Positions 48,040 through 57,255 of a stretch of 64,000 bases of DNA are shown in pieces. Source of the stretch: JAXLQL01 sp046331625 (GTDB lineage: Bacteria > Acidobacteriota > Terriglobia > Bryobacterales > Bryobacteraceae); assembly GCA_046331625.1 (NCBI GenBank), contig JAXLQL010000010.1, positions 186,001 through 250,000 on the forward strand, read 5' to 3'. Under the pieces are notes generated by a model. It was not told where the DNA came from. It worked only from the letters and a program-made list of their open reading frames with translations, and made no database searches. Within the stretch, counting starts at the first letter, position 1. Each line of letters starts with the position of its first letter. The translations under genes and the position numbers were made by a program.

Positions 48040-51000
48040 GTGCGTTCCCTAACAATTGCCATTCTCCTCGCCGCGGCGGCGAGTTCCGCATTCGCGCAAG
48101 CCGTCTCCGCCACTCTTTACACACTGGTGCGGGATTCCTCTGGAGCCGCTATCGCCGGTGCGAAGGTCACCGTGGTCAACCAGAACACCAATTACACGCG
48201 CGACCAGTTGACCGGCAACACCGGCGAATGTCTCTTCGCTTCGCTCCCATTGGGACAGTACAGGGTCAGCGTCGAGAACGCCGGCTTCGACGCCTTCTCG
48301 CAGGAAGGCATCACCCTGCAGGTGGACCAGCAGGCGCGGCTCGAGATCACGCTCCGCGTCGGCCAGGTTTCCGACAGGGTGTCGGTGACGGCCGAGGCGC
48401 CGCTCGTCAACTCGCTCAACGGCGAGATCAGCCAAGTGGTGGAACGCCGCCAAGTGGAGCAGCTCCCGCTCAACGGGCGAAATTTCACCCAGCTCATTCA
48501 GCTCACCAGCGGCACCACCACGGGCGCAACCGGCGACACGCAGAACAATCTGGTGATCAATCAATTCCGCGGGCCCACCAACTTCACCGCAAACGGCATG
48601 CGCACGCTCTACAACAACTTCGTTCTCGACGGCGTGGACAACAACGAGAGCGCGTGGAACTTCGGTGGCGTGGTGATTCTTCCGGTGGTCGACGCGATCC
48701 AGGAGTTCAAGGTCGCCACCGGCAACTTTTCTTCTGAATTCGGGCGAGCCGCCGGCGGAGTGGTGAACGTCCAAACGCGAGCGGGGTCGAATGATTTTCA
48801 CGGCAACCTGTTCGAGTTCTTCCGCAACAGCAACCTCGATGGAAATGACTTCTTCAACAACGCTTCCGGCCGCGCCCGGCCGGCGTTTCGCCAAAATCAG
48901 TTCGGGGGCACCTTCGGCGGACCCGTGATCCGCAACCGTGTGTTCTTCTTCGGCGACTACCAGGGCGCGCGCATGCGGCGCGAGTTGACCTTTCTGACGT
49001 CGGTACCCACCGCAGAAGCACGAACGGGCGACTTCACCAACCGGCTGTTTCCAGTAATCTACGATCCCGCCACGACGCGCGCCAATCCGGCCGGCGGAGG
49101 CGTAACCCGCGATCCGTTCGCCGACCGCCGCATCCCGGCCAGCCGCTTCGATCCAGTCTCGCTTCGCTTCCTCGATTTCTATCCGATACCCAACACCAAC
49201 CCCGGCGGGATCGCTCTCAACTTTCTGAACAATCCCAAGTGGAGCCGCCAGGGCGACCAAGGCGACATTCGCATCGACGCCAGCCTCGGCAATCGTGGAA
49301 CCATGTTCGGCCGCTACTCCACCGATAGCTCGAGCCAGGCATTTCCCAACGATCTGACCACAGCCAAGAATCCGTTCGGCGGAGGCGGCCGCGGCAACAA
49401 CATTGACTTGCGCGCGCAGAACTTCGCCTACAACCTGACCTACCTGTTGAAGCCCACCCTGGTGCTCGAAGGGCGGCTGGGGCTTTCGCGCTTCAACTTC
49501 CGCGGCCTTCCGTTGGGAGCGGGCGATGCTGCCGCGTCCGCACTGCAGGTTCCCGGAGTGGCAGGCGGAGTCGGGGTAGTGTCGGCCACTGCGCTCACCA
49601 TCCCGGGACTCACGGCGTTCGGGCCCACCACCGGCGTGCCCAATTTCTCGGCACAAACCGTGTTCCAGTATGTGGGCAACGTCACTTATACCCGGCAACG
49701 CCACACGGTCAAGGCCGGAGGCGATTTCCGCAGGCTGCGCCGCAACAACTTTCTGATTTCAGCGCAGCCGGCCGGGTCGTTCAATTTCTCTCCGAATTGG
49801 ACCAGCCAGACCGGCGTTGGAGGCGGGCAGGCGATCGCCTCTTTTCTTCTGGGCTTGCCCGATACCATCACACGCGGACAGATTCAGGGAGGCGTGGGCA
49901 GGCGCAACATCGAGTTCGGCGCTTACCTGCAGGATGACTACAAGGTGAACTCGCGGCTCAGCCTGAGCTACGGCGTTCGCTATGACCTCTATACGCCGTG
50001 GTACGAAGTGCATGACCGCATGAGCATGCTGGATTTCCAAACCGGGCGCGTGGTGCTGGCCTCGGCGAGTCCGTTCGGCCGTGGACTGCGGCAATCGAAC
50101 CCGCGAAACTTCGCGCCACGGCTGGGCCTGGCCTACCGGTTGCCGGATTCGACGCGGACCGTGCTGCGCGCCGGCTACGGCATTTCGTACATCGAAGAGT
50201 TCGGCGGCAACGGCAGCAATCCGATTCAGAATCCGCCGAACGCGTTCACGCAAAACGTGGTCTACTCCACCACTGCCGCACCGCAGGCGCGCTTGCGCGA
50301 TGGAGTTCCCGCGGCCGCTCCGCTCGACCTCAGGAATCCTTCGGGGCTCTATCGATTCATCGTTCCCTACGGCGTGCCGGCGTATGCGCAGCAGTGGGAC
50401 GTGAGTATCCAGCGGGAACTCGGCCGCGATTGGTTGATCGATGCGTCGTACGTGGGCAGCAAGGGAACGCACTTGCTGATCGGGACCGATCCGAATCAGC
50501 CGCTGCCGGGCTCCACGGCGATTGCACAGCGCCGGCCACTGTTCTCCGTGGCGCCGAATGTTACGGTGACGGTGGGCGACTCGATCGGCAACTCCACCTA
50601 TCACTCGGGCCAATGGAAATTGCAGAAGCGGTCCTCACGAGGTTATTATTTGCTGGCTTCCTACACGTGGGCCAAGACGATCAGCGACGGTGAATCGGAC
50701 CTTTCCAATGGAACGCCGAACGTGGGGCGCTTCGGCATGGCGCAAGACGCGCGGAATCGCGCGGCCGAGAAGAGTCTCTCCGATACCGATGTGCGGCATC
50801 GTTTCGTGACCAGCTACGGCTACGAGCTCCCATTCGGCAAGGGCAAGCAGTGGCTGAACCAGGGAGCGGCGATCAACCGGTTCGCCGGTGGCTGGCAGTT
50901 GGCTGGAATCGTCACGTTGTCCACGGGAAATCCTTATGACATCGTGATGAACGCGAGCACGGCCAACACGGGAACGAGTCAGCGCCCCAACCGGCTCACC

Positions 51001-51324
51001 AGTGGGCGGCTCGATAGTCCAGGGCTGGCGAGCTACTTCAATTCCGCAGCGTTTGCCGCTCCAGCAGCGTTCACGTGGGGCAACTCGGGGCGCAACATTC
51101 TGATTGGCCCGCCGCTGCGGACCTTCGATATCTCGGCGATCAAGGACACTTCGTTCACCGAACGCGTGCGGCTGCAGTTCCGCACGGACTTCTTCAACGC
51201 GTTCAATACCCCGCAATTCAATCCGCCGAACAACTCGATCGGCACGCCTCAGGCGGGCACGATCAGTTCGACGCGATTTTCGACGAACCGGCAGATTCAG
51301 TTCGTGTTGAAGATGTTCTTCTGA
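48040..51324 (+). CDS. Oar-like TonB-dependent receptor with carboxypeptidase-regulatory domain
   Basis: 1094 residues from a GTG at 48040 (MRSLTIAILLAAAASSAFAQ signal peptide); the open frame extends upstream without a better start. Residues of about 25-110 form a carboxypeptidase regulatory-like fold (LYTLVRDSSGAAIAGAKVTVVNQ, GQYRVSVENAGFDAFSQ). A plug follows (QLPLNGRNFTQLIQLTSG, FVLDGVDNNESAWN, FSSEFGRAAGGVVNVQTRAGSNDFHGNLFEFFRN) and then a long beta-barrel ending IQFVLKMFF, an aromatic C-terminus recognised by the BAM machinery. These very large receptors are multiplied in Acidobacteriota; the ligands are mostly unknown, probably peptides or glycans. Confidence 0.92.
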   Translation: MRSLTIAILLAAAASSAFAQAVSATLYTLVRDSSGAAIAGAKVTVVNQNTNYTRDQLTGNTGECLFASLPLGQYRVSVENAGFDAFSQEGITLQVDQQARLEITLRVGQVSDRVSVTAEAPLVNSLNGEISQVVERRQVEQLPLNGRNFTQLIQLTSGTTTGATGDTQNNLVINQFRGPTNFTANGMRTLYNNFVLDGVDNNESAWNFGGVVILPVVDAIQEFKVATGNFSSEFGRAAGGVVNVQTRAGSNDFHGNLFEFFRNSNLDGNDFFNNASGRARPAFRQNQFGGTFGGPVIRNRVFFFGDYQGARMRRELTFLTSVPTAEARTGDFTNRLFPVIYDPATTRANPAGGGVTRDPFADRRIPASRFDPVSLRFLDFYPIPNTNPGGIALNFLNNPKWSRQGDQGDIRIDASLGNRGTMFGRYSTDSSSQAFPNDLTTAKNPFGGGGRGNNIDLRAQNFAYNLTYLLKPTLVLEGRLGLSRFNFRGLPLGAGDAAASALQVPGVAGGVGVVSATALTIPGLTAFGPTTGVPNFSAQTVFQYVGNVTYTRQRHTVKAGGDFRRLRRNNFLISAQPAGSFNFSPNWTSQTGVGGGQAIASFLLGLPDTITRGQIQGGVGRRNIEFGAYLQDDYKVNSRLSLSYGVRYDLYTPWYEVHDRMSMLDFQTGRVVLASASPFGRGLRQSNPRNFAPRLGLAYRLPDSTRTVLRAGYGISYIEEFGGNGSNPIQNPPNAFTQNVVYSTTAAPQARLRDGVPAAAPLDLRNPSGLYRFIVPYGVPAYAQQWDVSIQRELGRDWLIDASYVGSKGTHLLIGTDPNQPLPGSTAIAQRRPLFSVAPNVTVTVGDSIGNSTYHSGQWKLQKRSSRGYYLLASYTWAKTISDGESDLSNGTPNVGRFGMAQDARNRAAEKSLSDTDVRHRFVTSYGYELPFGKGKQWLNQGAAINRFAGGWQLAGIVTLSTGNPYDIVMNASTANTGTSQRPNRLTSGRLDSPGLASYFNSAAFAAPAAFTWGNSGRNILIGPPLRTFDISAIKDTSFTERVRLQFRTDFFNAFNTPQFNPPNNSIGTPQAGTISSTRFSTNRQIQFVLKMFF

Positions 51325-51349
51325 GCCACGGCTTCCTGCTGGAGGTGGC

Positions 51350-53479
51350 TCATCTTCTGAGCAAAGGATATGCCGAAGCGAGCGTTTCTCCTTCTTTCCT
51401 GAGCCCGATCTCGAGATTCCCGGCCGCGCCCGCCGCGCGATATGCCTGCGCAGCGAACTCGTATTCGCGCCGTGCTTCTGCTCGTAGGAGCAACCGGCCA
51501 TTCGGCGAGATCGCATTGGCGATCGTGAGCGGCCGCGGCGCGATCGCGGCTGCCAGATCGGGCAAGTCATAGCTGCCCAAAACCCCCGGCACCACGGCGT
51601 CTTCGAGATCGCGATGAATCGGGTTCGTCGCAGCGGCGCGGTACGACACGAGGCTCTGCTCCACGATCGGATGGATGCGCGAGTCGACTGCCGCGGCGTG
51701 CAGCAGCCCTACGCCGAGCCTTCCTTGTGCGATCGCGACCACGGCATCGGCTGGTTTGCCGAGTTCGCGCAACGCGTCGACGCTGCGCACGATGTCATTC
51801 ATGCGGATGCCTACCAGCGGCCGGCCGGTCATCAGGGCGAGCCACGCCACTTGCGGGTATCCCCACGGCGCTGTGTCATACCGGCGAAACGCCACCTCGC
51901 CGATGCCTGAAAGATCCGGCACGAGCACCGTGTAGCCGAGCTTGACGAGTTCGGCGACGTCGGGTCCTTTCAATGCCGCCGCTTTGCCGCGCGGGTCGAG
52001 ATACATGGCAGACTTGGGGCCGGTCCCGCAAAGCGCGGCGGGAATGAGCAATCCGTCATCGCTGCGGTAACGGAGCAACTCGACGGGGAAGCTCTGATGC
52101 TCGGTGCGGCCAGTGTGCTGAAGGTCGAGCGAAGCAGAGGAGGCGCGATAGCGCGTGAGCGCGGGCATCTTTTTGCGGATCGACGCTGCATACCTGGTGG
52201 CGTCCTCTTTGGTTCTGAGCGCGGGCCGCGCCGGAACGCGACTGGCGAAGCGCCGCATGTTCCAGGTGCTGGCCGTCTCGCCTCCGAGCGAAGAGGCCAC
52301 TTGCCCGGTGGGAGTGACGTTGAGGTCCTCTTCATGCTCGGTCTCGGGTTCGGGCTGCTTCACCGCGCCGGGTTCGCCGCGTAGCCATTGCTTCATCCAC
52401 GTGCAGATCGCTTCGCGGCTGGCCGTGGGGACGCCGTGGCCGCCGGGCTCATGGAACCAGTCGATCTTGGCTTCGGCATCGTAGAGCCCGTAGATGCGCT
52501 TCATCTCCTGGAACGAAGCGCGTGCGCCCTCGAGCGGGAAGAAGTCCTGATCGGTGGAGACGATGAGGTAGGGCTTGGGCGCCGCCAGCCCGATCCAATC
52601 GGCGTGATTGAGGCCTTTCACGAGTTGATCGGGAAACTGCTGCTCGGCATCCTGCGGTCCGGTGCCCTCGAGTTGCTGTTCCCACGAACTGATGTAGCAG
52701 GCCGGCGCTGCGGCCTTCACGCGATCGTCGAGCGCGGCGATGTAGGCGGTGAGCGTCCCACCGCCCGAGCATCCCGTGACGCCGATCTTGTCGCGATCCA
52801 CTTCCGGGCGGGTGAGCAGATAGTCGATACCGCGCATGCCATCCCAGATGCGGTAGCGCGCCACGCTTTCGCCGCCGAGCACGCTCTGCCATCCGATCAT
52901 CGAGTGTTCCTGTGTGGTTCCGCCAACTTTCGAATCGCCGAGCGCCGGGTCCCAGAATATGCGGCGCTCGCCTTGACCGATGGGATCGTAGATGAGCACC
53001 ACGAATCCGGTCTTCACGAGCGCGATGGATATCTTCTGATAGAAGGCGCGATTCTTCGCCGAAGTGCTGTGGCCCACCGGATGGAGAATCGCGGGAAATG
53101 GTCCGCGACCCGTGGTGGGAACGTAGAGGTTCGCCGTGACGAAGAATCGCGGACGGCTTTCGTAGACCAGTTTCTCGACGCGATAGCCGTCTCGCACCAG
53201 CGTTCCCGTGACGCGAGCATTGAGCGGCGTACGCGGATCGTCGAGGCCGCCGATCATGGAGAGCGCGGCTTGGCGCATCCGTTCTTTGCGGCGTTCGTAG
53301 GCTTCCTTCGTTCCGATGGCGGCAACTTCGGCCTTGCGCTCGGCCAACTGTCTCGCTGCGGCGCTTTTGAGATAGGCCGCCAGCATTCGTTCAGGAGCAG
53401 GTTCGGCGGCGGCGCCGAGCGCGAGAAAATCCTGCGCCGTGGCCGCGATGGGCGCCAAAAGAAGAACGAAGATCCGCAT
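51350..53479 (-). CDS. secreted two-domain alpha/beta-hydrolase (acetyl-xylan-esterase type)
   Basis: 709 residues from the ATG at 53479 (MRIFVLLLAPIAATAQ signal peptide). The first domain is complete: the strand FPAILHPVGHS, VVLIYDPIGQGERR, the nucleophile Ser238 in GVTGCSGGGT, the acid in STDQDFFP and the base in PGGHGVPT. This is the acetyl-xylan esterase/cephalosporin deacetylase type. The second half (from about 400) repeats the fold (YTVLVPDLSGIGEVAFRRYDT, WLALMTGRPLVGIRMNDIVR), but where the nucleophile elbow should be it reads AIAQGRLG with no Ser. The second domain is therefore probably non-catalytic. Acetyl groups of plant polysaccharides are a plausible substrate. Confidence 0.87.
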   Translation of the reverse strand: MRIFVLLLAPIAATAQDFLALGAAAEPAPERMLAAYLKSAAARQLAERKAEVAAIGTKEAYERRKERMRQAALSMIGGLDDPRTPLNARVTGTLVRDGYRVEKLVYESRPRFFVTANLYVPTTGRGPFPAILHPVGHSTSAKNRAFYQKISIALVKTGFVVLIYDPIGQGERRIFWDPALGDSKVGGTTQEHSMIGWQSVLGGESVARYRIWDGMRGIDYLLTRPEVDRDKIGVTGCSGGGTLTAYIAALDDRVKAAAPACYISSWEQQLEGTGPQDAEQQFPDQLVKGLNHADWIGLAAPKPYLIVSTDQDFFPLEGARASFQEMKRIYGLYDAEAKIDWFHEPGGHGVPTASREAICTWMKQWLRGEPGAVKQPEPETEHEEDLNVTPTGQVASSLGGETASTWNMRRFASRVPARPALRTKEDATRYAASIRKKMPALTRYRASSASLDLQHTGRTEHQSFPVELLRYRSDDGLLIPAALCGTGPKSAMYLDPRGKAAALKGPDVAELVKLGYTVLVPDLSGIGEVAFRRYDTAPWGYPQVAWLALMTGRPLVGIRMNDIVRSVDALRELGKPADAVVAIAQGRLGVGLLHAAAVDSRIHPIVEQSLVSYRAAATNPIHRDLEDAVVPGVLGSYDLPDLAAAIAPRPLTIANAISPNGRLLLRAEARREYEFAAQAYRAAGAAGNLEIGLRKEGETLASAYPLLRR

Positions 53480-53646
53480 AAGGGAAGACTCTATCAGCAA
53501 CGGGGGCAGGTCCGCAGAGGTCCCGGAACCCCTGCAACTTCAGCCCAGTACGGCTCCGAAGTGCGCGAAAAGCCCGTTTTCATTGGTCCCGAAGGGGTAG
53601 GTCTGCAAAAAACAACGAAAAAACAGGCGTTTCGGCCACTTTCCGC

Positions 53647-53675
53647 TTGACACGGGCCAACGCTGTTGCGATCAT
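53647..53675 (+). promoter_or_regulatory. sigma-70-type promoter of the HU gene
   Basis: TTGACA (53647-53652) matches the -35 consensus perfectly; after 17 bases GATCAT (53670-53675) matches TATAAT at four of six positions. It lies 87 bases before the HU ATG. Confidence 0.6.
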
Positions 53676-53761
53676 GAGACTGCGAAACATTTTGGCCCAG
53701 TTTTGTTTTGGCATCGGGCTCGCCGGGCCAAACGAGTTCAAAGGGAGAAGAAGGAGTATCC

Positions 53762-54064
53762 ATGGCTGATAAGCGCATGACGCAGTCGCAGTTGGTGAAG
53801 AAGCTTGCCGAAGCCGGCGAGGTGAGCAACAAGGTTGCCAAGACCATCCTCGAAGCCTACACGAACACCGCGGTCGCCGAGACCAAGAAGAACGGCGTAT
53901 TCGTGTTGCCCGGTTTGGGCCGCTTGGTTCGTGTGGAACGCAAGGCTCGCATTGGCCGCAACCCGGCGACGGGCGAATCGATCAAGATCCCGGCCAAGAA
54001 GGTGGTCAAGTTCCGCGTCGCCAAGGCGGTGAAAGACGCGATCGTTCCACCCAAGAAAAAGTAA
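53762..54064 (+). CDS. HU-family DNA-binding protein
   Basis: 100 residues starting MADKRMTQSQLVKKLAEAG with AAGGAG nine bases upstream. The family core is intact: two N-terminal helices, then the beta-arm region GVFVLPGLGRLVRVERKARIGRNPATGESIKIPAKKVVKFRVAKAVKDAI. It contains the RNP-containing arm tip that inserts Pro into the DNA minor groove. HU compacts and bends DNA as a dimer. A basic tail ends PPKKK. Dimer-interface residues look normal. Confidence 0.95.
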   Translation: MADKRMTQSQLVKKLAEAGEVSNKVAKTILEAYTNTAVAETKKNGVFVLPGLGRLVRVERKARIGRNPATGESIKIPAKKVVKFRVAKAVKDAIVPPKKK

Positions 54065-54138
54065 AGGTTCTCTCGTCCTCCAGCAAGCGTGAGGGTCACG
54101 GCCGGTCACGCAGTCTGGCTCTCCTCCAAAAAACTGTA

Positions 54139-54169
54139 CCCCGCGGAGCAGTCCGCGGGGTTTCTTTTT
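54139..54169 (+). terminator. Rho-independent terminator of the HU gene
   Basis: A perfect nine-base stem, CCCCGCGGA and TCCGCGGGG, with loop GCAG, is followed directly by TTTCTTTTT. It is a textbook intrinsic terminator 75 bases after the HU stop. Confidence 0.92.
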
Positions 54170-54242
54170 GTCGAGCGGGTCTTGTTCTCGGAATCCGTAG
54201 TGCCGGCGAGCTTGAATTGCAGCCGCCGCGCTCCAGGCCGCT

Positions 54243-54416
54243 TTACGCCTGTTTCTTTTCTTCCGGCTTGGCTGCTTCGTCGCCCTTGAGGGCGTTCTTG
54301 AAGTTCTTGATCCCTTCGCCGAGGCCCTTCGCCACCTCCGGGATCTTCCGTCCGCCGAACAAAAGGACAGCGATCACCAGGATGAGAAGAAGCTCTTGCA
54401 CGCCGAATGTTCTCAT
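54243..54416 (-). CDS. tatA: Sec-independent protein translocase subunit TatA/TatE
   Basis: 57 residues from the ATG at 54416, preceded by AAAGGAGG; a longer frame upstream is noise. The layout is complete: one membrane helix (VQELLLILVIAVLLF), the hinge GGRKIPEVAKGLGEGIKNFKNAL, whose amphipathic helix follows the FG(G)RK turn, and a charged tail. TatA multimers form the pore for folded proteins carrying RR signals. It is about 20 residues shorter at the C-terminus than some TatA proteins. The Mo-hydroxylase and PQQ enzymes in this window carry RR signals that need this system. Confidence 0.93.
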   Translation of the reverse strand: MRTFGVQELLLILVIAVLLFGGRKIPEVAKGLGEGIKNFKNALKGDEAAKPEEKKQA

Positions 54417-54469
54417 GCGGCCTCCTTTGCAACTACCATAACCATTGTAGGGACGGCGTTTCCGCCCCG

Positions 54470-55057
54470 TCAAGCAGGCTTTTTCCCGGGTAGCAGGGCG
54501 GAAACCCCGATTCGGGCTTCGGAACAGGATTGCGGGGACACGTTTTCGGCTTCCGTGAGCCGCGCGATGGAGCGGTACGTGCCTGCTTCCGGCTGCCGGT
54601 GGACGGCGAGGGCGCGGCCGGATAGGTCGAGCACCCAGTACTCGGGGATGCGGGCGCGGGCGTAGAGCGCGGCTTTTGTGGTGAGGTCGAAGAGGAGGCT
54701 CGAGTCAGCGACTTCGACCGCCAGTAGCAACTCGTCTCCACGGGGATGTCTGACGAAGTACTCCGGTTTGCTCTCAATGAGAACGGCTACGTCTGGTTCT
54801 GGCAGATTCCGGTGGGCGTCGACTTCAGCCGCTTCAACCGGCGACTGTGTCAGAATTCTTCTGAACTCGAAGACGCTGGCCAAGAATAGTCTGATCTCAT
54901 AGAGCGACCACCGATGCTGCGGGCTCTGGCCCATCTTGTTGACCAAGCGCCCCTCGATCAACTCGTACCGCAGCCCGGCAAACTCGCCGGCATTCTCCAT
55001 CCGATCCACTTCACTTCGAGTGAACGTTCTCTCGGCAAAGCTGTCGGTGGCTATCAT
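54470..55057 (-). CDS. Uma2-family restriction-endonuclease-like protein, copy A
   Basis: 195 residues. The PD-(D/E)xK-like fold is visible: RYELIEGRLVNKMGQSPQHRW, LPEPDVAVLIE with the Asp, LAVEVADSS with the Glu, then KAALYARARIPEYWVLDL. These Uma2 (DUF820) proteins are multiplied in cyanobacteria and Acidobacteriota; the true function is not established. It overlaps copy B by four bases (ATGA), so the two are translated together. Confidence 0.88.
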   Translation of the reverse strand: MIATDSFAERTFTRSEVDRMENAGEFAGLRYELIEGRLVNKMGQSPQHRWSLYEIRLFLASVFEFRRILTQSPVEAAEVDAHRNLPEPDVAVLIESKPEYFVRHPRGDELLLAVEVADSSLLFDLTTKAALYARARIPEYWVLDLSGRALAVHRQPEAGTYRSIARLTEAENVSPQSCSEARIGVSALLPGKKPA

Positions 55058-55653
55058 GCTGGGGGCAGGAGAGCGGAAACCGCGATCGAGCCTTCACGAC
55101 AAGACTCCGGCGATACGTTCTCTGTTTCTCCGAGGCGCGTGACTTGGCGATACTGTCCCGCTTCCGGCTGCCGGTGGACCACGAGAGTCCGGCCTGGAAT
55201 GTCGAGAACCCAATACTCAGGAACTCCAGCGCGGGCGTAGAGCTTGGCCTTGACTGTGAGATCAGAACTCACGCTCGAGTCGGCCACCTCGACAGCCAAC
55301 GCCAATTCATCTCCACGGGGATGCCTGGTCCAGTATTCCGCCTTGCTCTCGGCCAGAACAGTGAGGTCGGGTTCTGGCAGACTACGGTCGGAGTCTGCGC
55401 GAGATGCTTCGATCGGGATCTGTACGAGCACCCGGCTAGCTGGGAACCTCTCGAGCAAATACGCGTTCACGAGGGCGAGCGCCCCGCGGTGCGGCGGATT
55501 CTGTCCCATCTTGTCGATCAAATCTCCTTCGATCAACTCGAATCGCTGCCCGAGAAACACACCCGCTTCTTCCATCCGCCGCACGTCGCTTCTCGTGAAG
55601 CTCTTCCTGCGCGGCTGCACCTCCACCGCTGGCACAATGAGGCTGGCAGACAT
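55054..55653 (-). CDS. Uma2-family restriction-endonuclease-like protein, copy B
   Basis: 199 residues, clearly a paralogue of copy A: RFELIEGDLIDKMGQNPPHRG, LPEPDLTVLAESKAEYWTRHPRGDE, LAVEVADSS, KAKLYARAGVPEYWVLDIPGRTLVVHRQPEAGQYR and VSPESCREGSIAVSALLPPA. The motif set and the Asp/Glu/Lys positions are the same. It starts only three bases after the stop of the GT39-like gene and is likely part of the same transcript. Tandem duplication with partial divergence suggests selection for two forms or recent amplification. Confidence 0.88.
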   Translation of the reverse strand: MSASLIVPAVEVQPRRKSFTRSDVRRMEEAGVFLGQRFELIEGDLIDKMGQNPPHRGALALVNAYLLERFPASRVLVQIPIEASRADSDRSLPEPDLTVLAESKAEYWTRHPRGDELALAVEVADSSVSSDLTVKAKLYARAGVPEYWVLDIPGRTLVVHRQPEAGQYRQVTRLGETENVSPESCREGSIAVSALLPPA

Positions 55654-55656
55654 AGT

Positions 55657-57255
55657 CTATTTCAGAATACTCCCGCCAGACCGCTTGCGAAGATCGTAGA
55701 TCCAGATCGAATATCCCACGCGATCCACCGGCTCGAGCTTCCGCAGCCACTCGTGCGTTTGCGGCGGATCGTACACGTCGAATAGCCGCGTGAGGCTCAC
55801 AGCGTACTGGCAATCGAGCTCCGCGCGCTCGGCTTCGTTCTTCGCAAGCGGCAGCATCCCGACCCCGTAAATCGGCAGCGGCGCTGGTCCGAAATAATCC
55901 ACGCACATCGCGTTCACCCGATGCTGGCGCATCCACACAGCGAGCTTCTTGCCGTCTTGCCCCCAGTCGATATTCGAGTCGAGCAAGTAGCGATGTCCCG
56001 CTGCCGGACCACCCGCGAGCGTGTTGAAGAACGAGAGGTAGTTCGGATGGATCCGCGCCAATTCGAATAACTGCACCGCCACGGCTACTGCCAGCACCCA
56101 ACGCTTTCGAGCGAACACGATGCCGATGAGCAGGAACAGGAACGGGTACACGGGGAGCAGATGCCGGATCCCGAGATTGATGCTGCTCGATACCGCGAGT
56201 AGCGCGTAGACGATCGGATAAATCGCGAGCAGCGAGAATCGCCGCCACGCGAGCACGATTGCGGCGAGGCTCAATGCGAGTGTCGCAGTGGGAGTCTTCA
56301 CGGCGAATGCAGTGGGGAAGTAGAGCCAGCTTCCCTTTGCCGATCGCACGCCATTGAGATAGGTTGGATGTCCGAAGTCATCGTGAGCGAGCAACTCGTA
56401 CACGCCGTGCAGATAGCCGTGTTTCGGAACGTGCCACTTGGCCGCGGCCGCTTGCATCGCCTGCGCGCGAGGCGAGACGGCTTGAACCGACGATGCCAGC
56501 GGGGGCGCGCTCGGGAGTCGCAACGTGTCGGGTAGGTACACCACCGCCACCACTGCTGCCGCCGCGGCGAAGGCGCCCATCGGCCGGCCGAGCGACGATC
56601 GCCGCTTGGCGATCGCGACCGCAACATGCACCGGCAGCAGGAACAGGGTCGAGAACTTCGCCACCAGCGCGATGCCGAGCGCCGCACCGGCGAGCATCCA
56701 ATCGCGCCATCGCTCCGAATCGAGCGCCGCTATCCATGAGATTGCCGCGAGGAAGATCCCGAACGTGGCCACAGCATCGGTGGTCACATAGCGCCCGTGA
56801 GCGATGAGATTCGCGTCGGTGACGAAGAAGAACAGCGCCACGAGCGCGGGTGCATCGCCGAATCGCCGCCTCGCATAGACGGCGAGCACCAGGCCGAGCG
56901 CGAGCGTAAGCGCGATGGCGGGCAATCGCGCGAGCAGCAAGATCGTATCCGGCGCAAGGCGGTTCTGATAAAGAAACGGCCACGCGATCGGAAAATCATT
57001 CGCGCTCTCCCAATGCGCCGGATCGGCTTTGAAGTCCACTCCCGCGATCAGCGGCGGAATCGCTGCGATCAGCGGCAGCAGCGGCGGATGCTCGCGGTCC
57101 AGCCGGTAGTCGCCGGTCTTCCAAATCGCCACACCCGCCGTCAAGTGGACCGCTTCATCCACGGTCTGGCTCTCGAGCACGATCGACGAAACTTGCAGCG
57201 TGGCCATCAGCGCCTGCAACGCCGCAACCGCCAGATAGAATCGCCTGCTGCTCAC
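55657..57255 (-). CDS. GT39-like membrane glycosyltransferase, copy 2
   Basis: 532 residues from a GTG at 57255 that overlaps the stop of the upstream paralogue by GTGA. About ten membrane segments. The catalytic acidic site near the start is TVDEAVHLTAGVAIWKTGDYRLDREHPPLLPLI, typical of polyprenol-phosphate-dependent GT39/PMT/ArnT proteins. The distinctive RYLLDSNIDWGQDGKKLAVWM motif is in the C-terminal extracytoplasmic part. It probably transfers a sugar from a lipid carrier to protein or lipid outside the inner membrane. It resembles copy 1 throughout. The long open frame above the start is a shadow. Confidence 0.87.
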   Translation of the reverse strand: MSSRRFYLAVAALQALMATLQVSSIVLESQTVDEAVHLTAGVAIWKTGDYRLDREHPPLLPLIAAIPPLIAGVDFKADPAHWESANDFPIAWPFLYQNRLAPDTILLLARLPAIALTLALGLVLAVYARRRFGDAPALVALFFFVTDANLIAHGRYVTTDAVATFGIFLAAISWIAALDSERWRDWMLAGAALGIALVAKFSTLFLLPVHVAVAIAKRRSSLGRPMGAFAAAAAVVAVVYLPDTLRLPSAPPLASSVQAVSPRAQAMQAAAAKWHVPKHGYLHGVYELLAHDDFGHPTYLNGVRSAKGSWLYFPTAFAVKTPTATLALSLAAIVLAWRRFSLLAIYPIVYALLAVSSSINLGIRHLLPVYPFLFLLIGIVFARKRWVLAVAVAVQLFELARIHPNYLSFFNTLAGGPAAGHRYLLDSNIDWGQDGKKLAVWMRQHRVNAMCVDYFGPAPLPIYGVGMLPLAKNEAERAELDCQYAVSLTRLFDVYDPPQTHEWLRKLEPVDRVGYSIWIYDLRKRSGGSILK

